A stretch of DNA of 64,000 nt from Macrothele yani. Its lineage: Eukaryota; Arthropoda; Arachnida; Araneae; Macrothelidae. Each line of letters starts with the position of its first letter. Positions within the stretch are counted from its first letter, which is position 1. The notes under the pieces were generated by a model that searched no databases, was not told where the DNA came from, and worked only from the letters and a program-made list of their open reading frames with translations. Position numbers and translations under genes: made by a program. Positions 54,791-64,000 of the stretch are shown here, piece after piece. Location: assembly GCA_039090855.1 (NCBI GenBank), contig CM077005.1:71792607-71856606 (forward strand), in the 5' to 3' direction.

Positions 54791-55169
54791 ACCAGTTCGA
54801 CTTTAAATAAATCATTAAGGAGTATCTTATTCTCAATGGATGAAATTCACAATAGTATTTAAGAGTTTTAAATTTTTTTTATACGTTTTGTAAGGCCGAC
54901 CTCTTGGAAAACATATAACTGAGGTTCCACTGTAAGTAGTGTAGAAATTAAGTTCTGACTAGCATTTCAACTTCTGGTTTTTTTTATCGATTACTAGCTA
55001 TATTGTACCCGGTAATACTCGTGTACAACGTTCTAGAGGCAATCTGTACATCATGATTTTTAATGAAGTGCATGATTGTACAGTGAGTATCACCTCGTGA
55101 ATGCCCTAACCACGAAAAAAGTCGTTTTTATGAAGTATATGAGTAAATCTTGGGTGAAAACGCAAGTTT
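54791..55169. other. Unassigned sequence with a pogo-like end
   Basis: Contains AACTGAGGTTCCACTGTA at 54917-54934, the inverse of the AGTGGAACCTC motif in 49990-50605. Otherwise unassigned. Confidence 0.5.
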
Positions 55170-55241
55170 GTCCGCGACGCACATCGAAACCATGTCCCCT
55201 CACTCCGGAGTAAGTCGCTCTCCCAAATGAGCTACGCGAGC
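55170..55241 (-). tRNA. tRNA-like sequence, copy 3 (diverged)
   Basis: On the minus strand GCTCGCGTAGCTCATTTGGG...TGGTTTCGATG...CGCGGAC is a diverged relative of the tRNA-like pair at 48445 and 48699. It shares the ACTTAYTCCGGARTGAG anticodon-arm sequence, here pairing CTTAC/GTGAG around TCCGGA. The B box is degraded (GGTTTCGATG). It is probably a tRNA-derived pseudogene or SINE head. Confidence 0.4.
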
Positions 55242-58009
55242 AGAATGTCTCGCTGCAGATTTATCGTCTTGGCACGTTTTCACCTCTGTAGCAAGTCACA
55301 CTTGTTAGTAGGCAGTAAAGGTACATTTGGAATACATAAATACGGCGAAAAAATATTTTATTAATTAAAGATAGCTCTTTATAAACTACTTAATTGTCTT
55401 TCCATTAAGTATTATAAATGGTTTTACTTACTCCGACTTAGCTGTTCTGCTTTGTGACATATACCTCTGATTTAACCTTCCTTTAGAGATTCTATATTCC
55501 TATGTAAGTTTGGTTCCTTCTCGTTAAACGTTTACGACATATTGTTTTTTTCCTCGAGGAATTTCTAAAATTGGCATCACGGGCAGTGAGTCAAACGTCA
55601 ATATAATGATATGCTGGTCAGAGGTCTGCACATGCTTTTATTTTCATCAGTTAAGTACAAACTTGCGGGCTCAGACCGGCACGGGCCTGTACTGGAAACT
55701 TTAGCATTTTGAACCTGGATTAAAAAAGCGTTTTGATTCACAAGAAGACTGACTTATTAATCCGTGGTTGGTGGCTCTGTGAGCATTTCTCTCAAGCTTC
55801 GCATATAAAGAGCGCCATTTATTTGGAAGTGACTTTGGTGGCACTCCTCCCGTTCTAGCTGACTTTTATAATCTTTTCAACAATCTGTTATCAATTCCGA
55901 TAAGTATTATCGCGTGTTTGACTTTCAAACCGTCTGCTCTTTGCTCCCGTGTGCATCGTGTGAACATTTCTCTCTCGTTGCTGTTTGCGCCACGTGAAAG
56001 CTTTTGTCATCAAGCGACCGCTGGCGTTTGCGTCTCGTGAGAGCTTTTTCATCAAGCGACCACTGGAGTTCGTGTTTTGTATTTTTACAGATAACGCGAT
56101 GATTCGAGTGTGTTTCTCGCCTAATTTGATTTAAAACTGTATATATTAATTATATTTCTTGCAAAGAAAGAATTCTGAAGTATTATTATTGAGTAGACTA
56201 TTTGAAACAGCGGGAAAGTGTAGTGTAAGAAAAACCCTCACGCTCAACTACAGGCGTTGTGTTCAACGTGTAGCGACCAACAACGGGTTAAATAATGAGA
56301 TGGCAAAGATCACTGAGTGAAACAAAAGACATGAAAGTACATCTACCACCAGATACGATGATTAATTACTGCTAAATGACATGCCGGGATGTATCACGAG
56401 AATGTGATATAATCCCATTTATTTCTTTAAAGGCTGAAATCAAATTCCACTTTCACTTCTTTGCCTTTAATTTCCTTCAACACATATGATCACGGCAGCG
56501 GTCGAGATTTGAGTAACTACCCTACGCACAATATTTATACACGCTGCGGATACTTTATGGGGATATTTCTTTTAAATTAATATTTCAAACGGAAACAGAG
56601 TTATGACCATTTTAGAACTGCGCCACCAGAGGCTAGAGCGACTGCTATAAAGGTTTAATGTACAATGCGATAATTACTGGGGATTTGACATTGGTCAGAG
56701 TCTTTGGATGCCATAAGACACCTGACAGTCATTTCGGAGTGATGTTTGTATACGCAGAGTTAGCCGCTAAAACCCGTGGCCTTTTGTTTTCCGAGAAATG
56801 TTTACATAAACAGGCTTTTGAGCTTTACGAAACCGGATGACTGAGCTTCTGGGGCGATTCGCTGCTACAACGGAGATGAGAAAGTTCGAAGCATTTGTTT
56901 ACATACTTGGGGATCAAGGCTAACTACTGTAGTTTATGCTTAAGTGTGGAAGAGGAAATACGTTAACATTTGTAACAGAAGTACGTTGTCAGGTCTAAAC
57001 TTTATCTATGGAAGGAATTCCTACGAGAAATGGCACGACTCTCTGCTTTATATTTTCTTTGCTACCGAGGTAGTTCATCTCAGTAGAGCAACTGTGTTTT
57101 TCGAGTGGAAGCCCTGCGTTTTTTGCAATAAGTGGTGAAGAACGCTGGACTAAACTCTGTTACGAGCCCTGACGGACTGGGCTTTTTAAATTAAGATCCA
57201 AACAGACCTCTTCGTCTGAGTACACTTAAAAATAGCAAGTAGAGAGAACGACAGGAGAGCTATTTGTTGCATGAGGAGATTTTTTGTTAACGATAAAGAC
57301 AGAGTTAGTGCATTCACCGTAAGAGCGGTTCGTCAGAACTAATGATTTGTTAAAAGGCAATATCTTTTCAGTTAAAGATTTATTGAATATAATTTAGATA
57401 AAGTCTTGATATTGAGTGAAGTGCATGTTCGTATTAGCCTTTATTGTAGTGAAGTGAATCACGATCACCGCTGTGGTACTGTGATGTGCCAATCAGAGAA
57501 TGTGTAAAAAGAGACACTGAAATGTAAGTACTACTTCTGACTTATAGACTCTGGATCGTTTATATAAATGTACATATATACAAGTATTTAATTATACACA
57601 TTTGCAGATACTTAGTTAAGTTTGCAGCTACTACGAGTACCAAGTCTAATCGAACTTTTACGTCTTCCATACGTAGTTTAAGTACTGAGATTTAAACAGT
57701 AACCACAACAATATAATTTACAGTTTCCATAGCTCCAGCAGCGGTAATGGATTTCCTCTTTCAGAAAGAATGTTCGACTACGTTGTAAAATGGTTAAAAT
57801 AAGTATCCAACTCAAGACTGGCAGCGAAGCACTGCATTATCGGAAGAGTGACGTCGATTTGTCGCCACAAAAAGTTCGAGATCCCAGATGCAATAACAAT
57901 GCCCATATAAGGGAACTTATCCGGAAATTTTTATTCCAACAGTGGTCGCAACCTTATAGTGAGACCACAAAACAAATATTTAGACAACGGTATGGAATAA
58001 AATATAGTT
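55242..58009. other. Long unassigned AT-rich interval
   Basis: About 2.8 kb with no recognisable protein, RNA or mobile element. The only structure noted is a tandem imperfect duplication of about 40 bp at 55990-56070 (TCATCAAGCGACCGCTGGCG and TCATCAAGCGACCACTGGAG). Short open frames (for example 56658-56840 and 57790-58056) show no domain. Host non-coding DNA or an exon-poor intron is possible. Confidence 0.5.
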
Positions 58010-58215
58010 TTTTTTCAATATCATCTGCGTTTAACTCCCCCACAGCAAGCGCGTAGTATATCGGTGAAAAACGAAAAGGAATGAATCATTGTTCTCAGTA
58101 TTCTCAGAGAAAAAATAGTTTTTCAAATGGAACTAATAATTACAAAGATATGCTATCATAGTGAGACGGACGGGCGTAGTGATACTATAAACTTATTCCT
58201 TTTTTTCTAAAAGAC
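58010..58215 (+). repeat. Decayed terminus of the 34230-37490 element family
   Basis: TTTTTCAATATCATCTGCGT, TTTTTCAAATGGAACTAATA, GAGACGGACGGGCG and TTTTTTCTAAAAGACATGCT follow the order of the end of copy 1 (37240-37490: ATCATCTGCATTTACG, TTTTCAAATCGGACTAATAG, the GGAC repeat, TTTTCTACAAAAGACGCGCT) with many changes. It appears to be an old third copy retaining only this end. Confidence 0.5.
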
Positions 58216-58399
58216 ATGCTAAGATCATTATGCTTCTGCTTGATCAGTGAAAAAAATAGGTAATTAAGCATTCAATGCTGGCACAGAAAGCACGTGACTA
58301 GAATAAAGCAGTGACGCAACACAGAATTCAATATATATAAAATAAATTTAAATAAATACATATAAATGCACCGAAAATATCTTGTCAGAATCCCATACA

Positions 58400-61300
58400 T
58401 ACATCATCATCATCATCATCATTGTCAACCATTATCAATCCACTGCTGGACGAAGGTCTCCCCAAGTTTCCTCCACAACGGTCTGTCTTGTGCCAGTCTC
58501 CTCCATGTCCCTCCCGCATACTTTCGAATTTCATCCACCCATCTTCCATGTGGTCTTCTTCTGGGTCTTTTCCTGTCCCTTGGAATCCAATCTAAAATTT
58601 CGGCTGTCCATCGATGGTCTGTCCTTCTGGCAGTATGTCCAGCCCATTGCCATTTCAGGGATTTAACTCTGATCATGATGTCTTCCACTCTTGTCATTTT
58701 TCGGATCCACGAGTTCCTCTTCTTATCTCTCCTGGTTACACCAAGCATGCACCTCTCCATGCTCTTTGAGTTGTCTGCAGCCTTTGTATGTCTCTTTTAG
58801 TTAAGGTCCACGTCTCTGCACCATACGTAAGCACTGGAAGGATGCATTGATCAAACACTTTTCTTTTAAGACATAATGACATATTGCTCTTGAAAATTAT
58901 GCTGTTTCTTCCAAAAGCTCTCCAGTCAAGTTTTGCACGCCGATTAATTTCTTCATCAATGTTACCCTCACTTGATATCTGCAGTCCAAGATAAACGTAC
59001 GTGTCTGTTATCTCCAGCTTTTCTCCATCAATCGATAAATCTTCATTTCTTGTAAAAGCATTAAACATCTCTTTTGTCTTCTGAAAGTTCACTTTTAATC
59101 CCACTTCTTTACTCTTGTCAGCAAGTTCCTGGATCATACTATGCAGCTCTGATGGGGTAGTTGCAAAAATGACTACGTCATCAGCAAAACGAAGGTTGGG
59201 TTAGATAATCTCCATTAATCTTTATCCCTTTGTTTTCCCAGTTCATTGACTGAAAGACATTATCTAATGTGGCATTAAAGAGCTTCGGAGATATGGTGTC
59301 ACCTTGTCTCACTCCCTTTCCAATTTTTATGTGTGTTGTATTTTCAAACAGCCGAATCTTTGCACTTGCATTTTCATAGATGTTATTAAGAATATTAATG
59401 TATGCATCTTCAATACCGCAGGTTTTCAGAGCCATTGTAACTGCTGATGGTTTCACCGAATCAAAGGCTTTTTCATAATCGATGAAAGCCATGCACAATG
59501 GAAGTTCATATTCCCTCGCTCTTTCAATTAGTTCTCTCAGTACGTGGATATGATCTATTGTGCTGTAGCCACTCCTGAATCCAGCTTGTTCTCTCGGTTG
59601 AGCCATGTCCAGTGTCACCTTCAAGCGGTGTGAAAAAACTTTAGTGAAGATTTTGTAAACCACTGATAGGAGCCTGATAGGTCTGTAGTTCCTGAATTCC
59701 TCAATGTCACCTTTTTTATGTAGCAATATTATTGTAGCGTTGTTCCAATCCTCAGGAATCTTCACTTCATTAAGGCATCGAGTGAAAATTTGGGCGAGTA
59801 CTGTTTTGATTTTTCCATTTGCTTCTTGTATGATGTCTACAGTAATTCCATCTTCTCCTGGAGCTTTTCTTTGCTTAATGTTTTTGATTGCATGTGCAAC
59901 ATCTGCTGGGAGAACTGGAATAACTCTGGTACTGGTACCTTTCATGATGTCTGGAGTACATGTTTCATCCCTTTCATGTAATTTGGAGTTGAAATCTTTC
60001 ACTCTTGTCAAAATTTCGCCTCTATTTCTTGTTACAGAACCATCTTCTTTTATCAGTGCCATAATCTGTTTTCTTCCCTTACTGAGATGTCCCTTTGCTA
60101 TCTTTAGGCTTTGGTTGTTTTCAATTGCTTTTCTTACTAGTTCACAGTTAAATTTCCTTACGTCTTCAGTGATACTTTTTCGTACTGTCTTGCATAGCAG
60201 TATATATTCCACTTTGGAAGTCACATCTTCTTTACTTGTCCTCATCTCTCTTCTTTTTTGCTTCAACATTTTGGTTTTTCCTGATAATTTGTTCACATGC
60301 AACTTGTTCTTAGACCCAGCTAATTTTGTTGCTGTTTCCATAAGAGCTTTGGTTACTTTTCTGTTAACTTCAGAAATATCCACTTCTTCCAATGTTAGGC
60401 CTTCTAAAGCAGAGAATCTGTTCTTCAGTTCCAACTTGAAGGCATTATGCTGTTTTTTATGGTTGGTTATGTCAATAAATTTTGTTTGTCTTATGAGCTT
60501 GCCACGTTCGAGTTTAATGTTGAGGTGCATCTTACATCTCACTAAACTATGGTCTTTACCTGTGTTGAACTTGTTCAGCACACTGCAGTCTTCTATGACG
60601 AATTTTTTGTTACACATAATAAAATCAATTTCACTTTTCGTCCCATTTGGATGTCTCCATGTCCATTTCCTGTGTGGCTTTTTCTTGAAAAAGGAGTTCA
60701 AGATGAAAAACCCTTCTGCCTCTGCAAACTCAAAGAGAGTATTTCCACGCTGGTTTCTGTTGCCGTGACCGAATTTACCTACTGAAGTTTCATTCTGTTG
60801 CCGTTGCCCTATTTTTGCATTGAAATCTCCCATAATTATCTTCAAGTGCTGCTTACCTTTATTATTTAGATGACGAATTTCCTCATAAAATTCTTCAATT
60901 TTTTCTTCAGGGTGACTTGTGGTGGGTGCATATATTTGAATAATCTGAGCCTGGTATCTTCTCGAGAGTTGGATAACGAGTCGTGCAGCTCTGTCAGAGG
61001 AACTTTCAACTTCTACAATTTTATCCTTCAGTTTCTTGTTTATTATAAATCCAACACCACTAGTTCTGCCAGTATCTGTCCCACGATAGTAGAAGAGATG
61101 TCCACTTCTCAGTTCAATGAGATCTTCTCCTTTTCTCCTTACCTCACTTAGCCTGACGATGTCCCACTTGATCCTTTGTAGTTCCTCTTCCAATTAAAGA
61201 AGCCTTGAATCAGAAGATAGGGAGCGTCCATTATACGTAGCCAAGGTCAGCATTAGATGGCAGGCTAGTCCGGTCTTCCGGGGATTCTTAGCACCCTCTG

Positions 61301-61420
61301 CCTTCATGTCGCACTGGCCGCCGCCTTGGCCAGATACATTCCAGCTGCCAGAGACTGAGGGCCAAGATTTAAGTTGTTTAGTCATTTTGGAAAGGGTTGG
61401 CCATAACTCACCATATATAT
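58400..61420 (-). mobile_element. RTE-clade LINE, copy 2 (minus strand)
   Basis: Homologous along its length to 21450-24473. On the minus strand the 3' end is a (GAT)n run at 58402-58421. The 5' end is truncated within the 5' UTR near 61415 (GGTGAGTTATGGCCAACCC). The flanking (TA)n at 61412-61428 and the GATGATG tail hide any target duplication. Confidence 0.88.
58425..61306 (-). pseudogene. RTE LINE endonuclease/reverse transcriptase, largely open
   Basis: The start MKAEGAKNPRKTGLACH is at 61306. A GAA-to-TAA stop lies at 61194-61196. From 61193 there is an open frame of 670 codons with endonuclease motifs (MGDFNAKIG, SEIDFIM, DHSLVRC) and reverse transcriptase motifs (NYRPIRLLSVVYK, EQAGFRSGYSTIDHIHVL, AFIDYEKAFDSV, GVRQGDTISPKLF). 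A one-base gain near 59200 breaks the frame just before the catalytic FADD box, and another shift occurs near 58750. The end is QQWIDNG at 58425. Total about 960 codons, normal for RTE. It is less damaged than copy 1. Confidence 0.92.
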
Positions 61421-61529
61421 ATATAGTATAAATATGTGTGCCACAGTCCAGGTGAAACAGCTGTTGTGGAGTAATTGTCAACAATGTTACATGTCAATGA
61501 TCTCAATGAATAATCATTGGTGCGCTTTT

Positions 61530-61870
61530 TGCAGGGGCTGCAGTTATTAGAACATCAAAAATAGTAGTTGTAATACGAAGAACTGCATGGAAGGTAATAA
61601 CAACTTATCAAAAAACACACTGCATTGCCTGCAAACGTGTAAATTGTGGACGCCATAATGATGTAAGAGAGGGATAGGCGAACGTTGGCACGCAATGTAC
61701 AACGGAGGCACAAGACCACGCCGCTGAAAATAGCAGAAGAGTTGAACACCAGCAGAAATGAATCTGTTTCCGTCATGATAGTTCGTCGGGAACTACATTG
61801 TGCCGGTGTTTATGACCATGTTGCGATCCACAAAATAGGAGCCGAATTGGTGCGGCCTAATGGATGCATT
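61530..61870 (+). pseudogene. Tc1-like transposase N-terminal fragment
   Basis: The plus strand encodes, with frameshifts, TSKIVVV-RRTAWKVITTYQ, then RTLARNVQRRHKTTPLKIAEELN and VRRELHCAGVYDHVAIHK. These match the second helix-turn-helix and the linker of Tc1-type transposases. The catalytic domain is absent. Boundaries are approximate. Confidence 0.55.
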
Positions 61871-62179
61871 TTTGCAGAACATGCAATTTTAATTTTTTTT
61901 TTATAGTTTATAAGGGCCACAGTGAAAACATAATAAAGCAATATTGTTTATTGGTGTCAACTTATTATTATTATAATTAGGGTGGCTACAACAATTTTGA
62001 ACTACTTAACTATTTAACATTGAAACTTTGACACAAAAAAAGCATAAAATACTCATACCTGAAGTATTAAAACTGAACCAAATTCTCAAAAACAAAATAT
62101 GTATAATGCCATTTCAAAACCTAACCTAGTACTATATTATAAATTGAAAAACAGTGTATGAAATTGATCTACCTCCACC
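61871..62179. other. Unassigned AT-rich spacer
   Basis: No recognisable feature between the Tc1-like fragment and the end of the hAT-like pseudogene. Confidence 0.55.
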
Positions 62180-64000
62180 TTATGAAAGTTCTTTTCTTTT
62201 TGGAATGCAAATGTTTGGCGTCTTTCGTCCACTCTTGAGATGAACTTTTTTTTTTAATGCAAATGTTTGGCGTCTTATGTCCCCTCTTGAGATGAACTTC
62301 TTTTCTTTTTTGAATTCAAATGTTTGGCGTGTTATGTCCACTCTTGAGATGAACTTTTTATTTTTGAATGCAAATGTTTGGCGTCTTATGTCCACTCTTG
62401 AGATGAACTGTTTGACTATTTCATCCAGATCTAGTGAAGCTGTGAGAGTTCGATGACAGTTCAAGATAGCAGTAGAATTTAGACGTCTTTGACTCACTGA
62501 TGATTTCAAGTATGTCTTGAGCTTCCTAAGATTTGAGAAAGATATTTCAGCTGTGCACGTTGATACCGGGATCGTCAGCAACAGTCGAACCAACTTCACC
62601 ATTTCTGGGAGCATATCCTTCATGTAAATGTTCTTTTTAAAAATCTGTAGAACAGAGGACAAACTGTCCAATTTGTAAATGCTTTTGCGAGCTGTTGTTA
62701 CATCTATCATCATGTCTCTGTGCAAAACAAATCTTTCTGTATCAATGTCATCGTTATAAAACCAGCAATATCATCAAAATCATTAGTTGCACCAATAAAA
62801 CACTGCTCAGCCTTAGTTAGGAAAGTGCAAACCTTTCCAAATCTGGTGGCTATGCACTGAACCGAGGTGTCAGTTACTTCAAAGAAAACCCGCTGGTGCA
62901 TAACTTTGGGGCTACTGAAAGAATGAATACCACGATCAATGCTCCCATCACCAATGCGTTTTAGAATGGGTCTCTTAGGAGGTTGCTGTGGTTCTGGAAA
63001 ACCTAGGTCGTTTAATATGCATTCAACGCCCTCTCAAAATACATCAAAATGTGTCCGGAAGTCTCTCAATGTCTGAATCAAAGTAGCGATCATACCAGAT
63101 TCTTCTTCAAAGCATAACGTTTTCTTCTGTAAAGCTCTACTCACTGTGTCAGTATGACTGAATATCTTGGTTAACAAAGCTTAGTAGTAGAAAAAAATCA
63201 ATAGATTGCATTTGAATGTGAAAGCCGTTAGCTTTTGCACCTGCATCAAAACGGTCCGTCTGTGACTGCTCAGACAAGTAGTTTGTCAGTTCTTGGCAGT
63301 TTGAGTAACACGACGACAATGATAAGAAACGAACTGTCCACCTAGTTGGACAGAAGGGTCGCAAGTTTACAGTTTCTTCAACTTCAATTTGCAATTGCTT
63401 AAAAAAGTGAGTGTCTTTCGTGACTGTCTTACAAAAACTATTAGATCTCGTACCAAGTTGAGAGCGTTTCGGCATCCTGTGAGGTTTTACACATCTTACA
63501 CACTCAGATTCAGTGAGTGTGGCAAATAATGAACAAAGAGCGCTCTTGGTTCTATTTCAGAGATTCTGGCTTCGACATAGGTGTAAATACCTGCCATGTT
63601 GGATGCACCATCGAAACACTGGCCCGTACAGTCACTCAGACTAACGCTAAATCTTCGAAGGGCATCAGTGACAATCCTGTACAGAGTTTCCGCTTGTGCA
63701 TTGTTTGTTGAGTAAAAGCCTAGAAATACTTCAAGTTCATTTTTGACAATTCGAAAACAAATGGAAACTTGTTCTTGGATAGAAATATCTGACGTTTCAT
63801 CCACAATGATTAATAACTGTCTTGCATCTCTGATACGTGTGATAAGTTGTTTCAACACAGAGTGGCTCATAAGTTCTAATATTTCAAAGATGACCCTTGC
63901 GCCATAAAAATCCACCAACCAACAAAGTTCTAACATTTCATTGCGTGAGAATGCCATTTGAATGAATCGCGTTTCATCCAACGTTTTACCTCAGCACAGT
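62180..64000 (-). pseudogene. hAT-family transposase-like gene (ZMYM-like), broken and cut by the window end
   Basis: Upstream part (63981 down to 63496): DARQLLIIVDETSDISIQEQ and CFDGASNMAGIYTYVE, then FVHYLPHSLNLSV, the DUF4371/RNase H-like block of hAT proteins annotated as ZMYM1- or ZMYM6-like. After frameshifts near 63480 and 63150 a middle part follows (PFCPTRWTVRFLSL, around 63340). The C-terminal frame 62725-62180 holds the hAT dimerisation block (VSTCTAEISFSNLRKLKTYL, SQRRLNSTAILNCH). Several breaks make it non-functional. The N terminus lies beyond 64000. A DNA-transposon origin is certain by motif; whether it was ever domesticated is unknown. Confidence 0.85.
62200..62412. repeat. 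Four tandem units of about 55 bp at the hAT-like C terminus
   Basis: Units at about 62204, 62257, 62314 and 62368 share AATGCAAATGTTTGGCGTC and CACTCTTGAGATGAACTT. On the minus strand they encode repeats of the type KFISRVDIRRQTFAFK, appended after the dimerisation domain. Confidence 0.9.

Noticed and set aside
59704..60768. 354-codon plus-strand open frame
   Set aside because: It is antisense to the RTE reverse transcriptase frame and has hydrophobic, low-meaning content typical of a shadow frame.
61412..61435. Target-site duplication for RTE copy 2
   Set aside because: A (TA)n run on one side and (GAT)n on the other make any short match meaningless.

Overview
The window is repeat-dense eukaryotic DNA, most likely from an arthropod. 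The evidence is the mix of Tc1/mariner, hAT and RTE-clade elements, tRNA-derived SINE-like units, long satellite and minisatellite arrays, and the lack of bacterial-style operons. The species cannot be named from the sequence. I found no intact host gene. Every protein homology I recognise belongs to a transposable element, and every such reading frame carries stops, frameshifts or truncations.

Layout. 1-19745: a satellite array (about 190 units of 96-113 bp) that runs off the left edge and has several levels of higher-order repeats; one block (about 5560-8630) is an indel-rich copy of 1-3330. 19750-20470: a Tc1-like fragment and a LINE C-terminal remnant with a triplicated 69-bp segment. 20540-26290: a three-level nest. 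A minus-strand Tc1-like transposase is split by a hAT-type element (21127-25590, perfect 8-bp target duplication), which in turn holds an RTE LINE (about 21311-24473). 26365-26690: (GA)n. 27126-30381: a mariner whose transposase frame contains a 2-kb minisatellite of 28-bp units made from its own coding sequence. 30740-31955: a dead Tc1-like element.

34230-37490 and 50985-54790 (inverted): two copies of an unrecognised element made of degenerate repeats of about 450 bp, each bearing three CTCF-like motifs. The second copy is interrupted by a Tc1-like element with a perfect empty site in the first. 38464-39759: a DD37D mariner-like element. 39979-42080: a long-inverted-repeat (foldback-like) element with the same Tc1-like family nested in its loop, next to a near-perfect hairpin. 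42900-46915: a mariner fragment, then an internally deleted RTE copy split by a 2.9-kb segment with a gag-like ORF1 on the minus strand. 47315-47592: a dimeric tRNA-derived SINE. 48386-48810: a 254-bp tandem duplication carrying two tRNA-like genes; a third lies at 55170-55241. 49990-50605: a tandem repeat with pogo-like terminal motifs. 58400-61420: a second RTE copy (minus). 61530-61870: a Tc1-like fragment. 62180-64000: a hAT/ZMYM-like pseudogene running off the right edge.

The parts do not form a pathway. The logic of the window is insertion history: several older elements are cut by younger ones with exact target-site evidence, and several transposon-derived segments have been amplified into tandem arrays.
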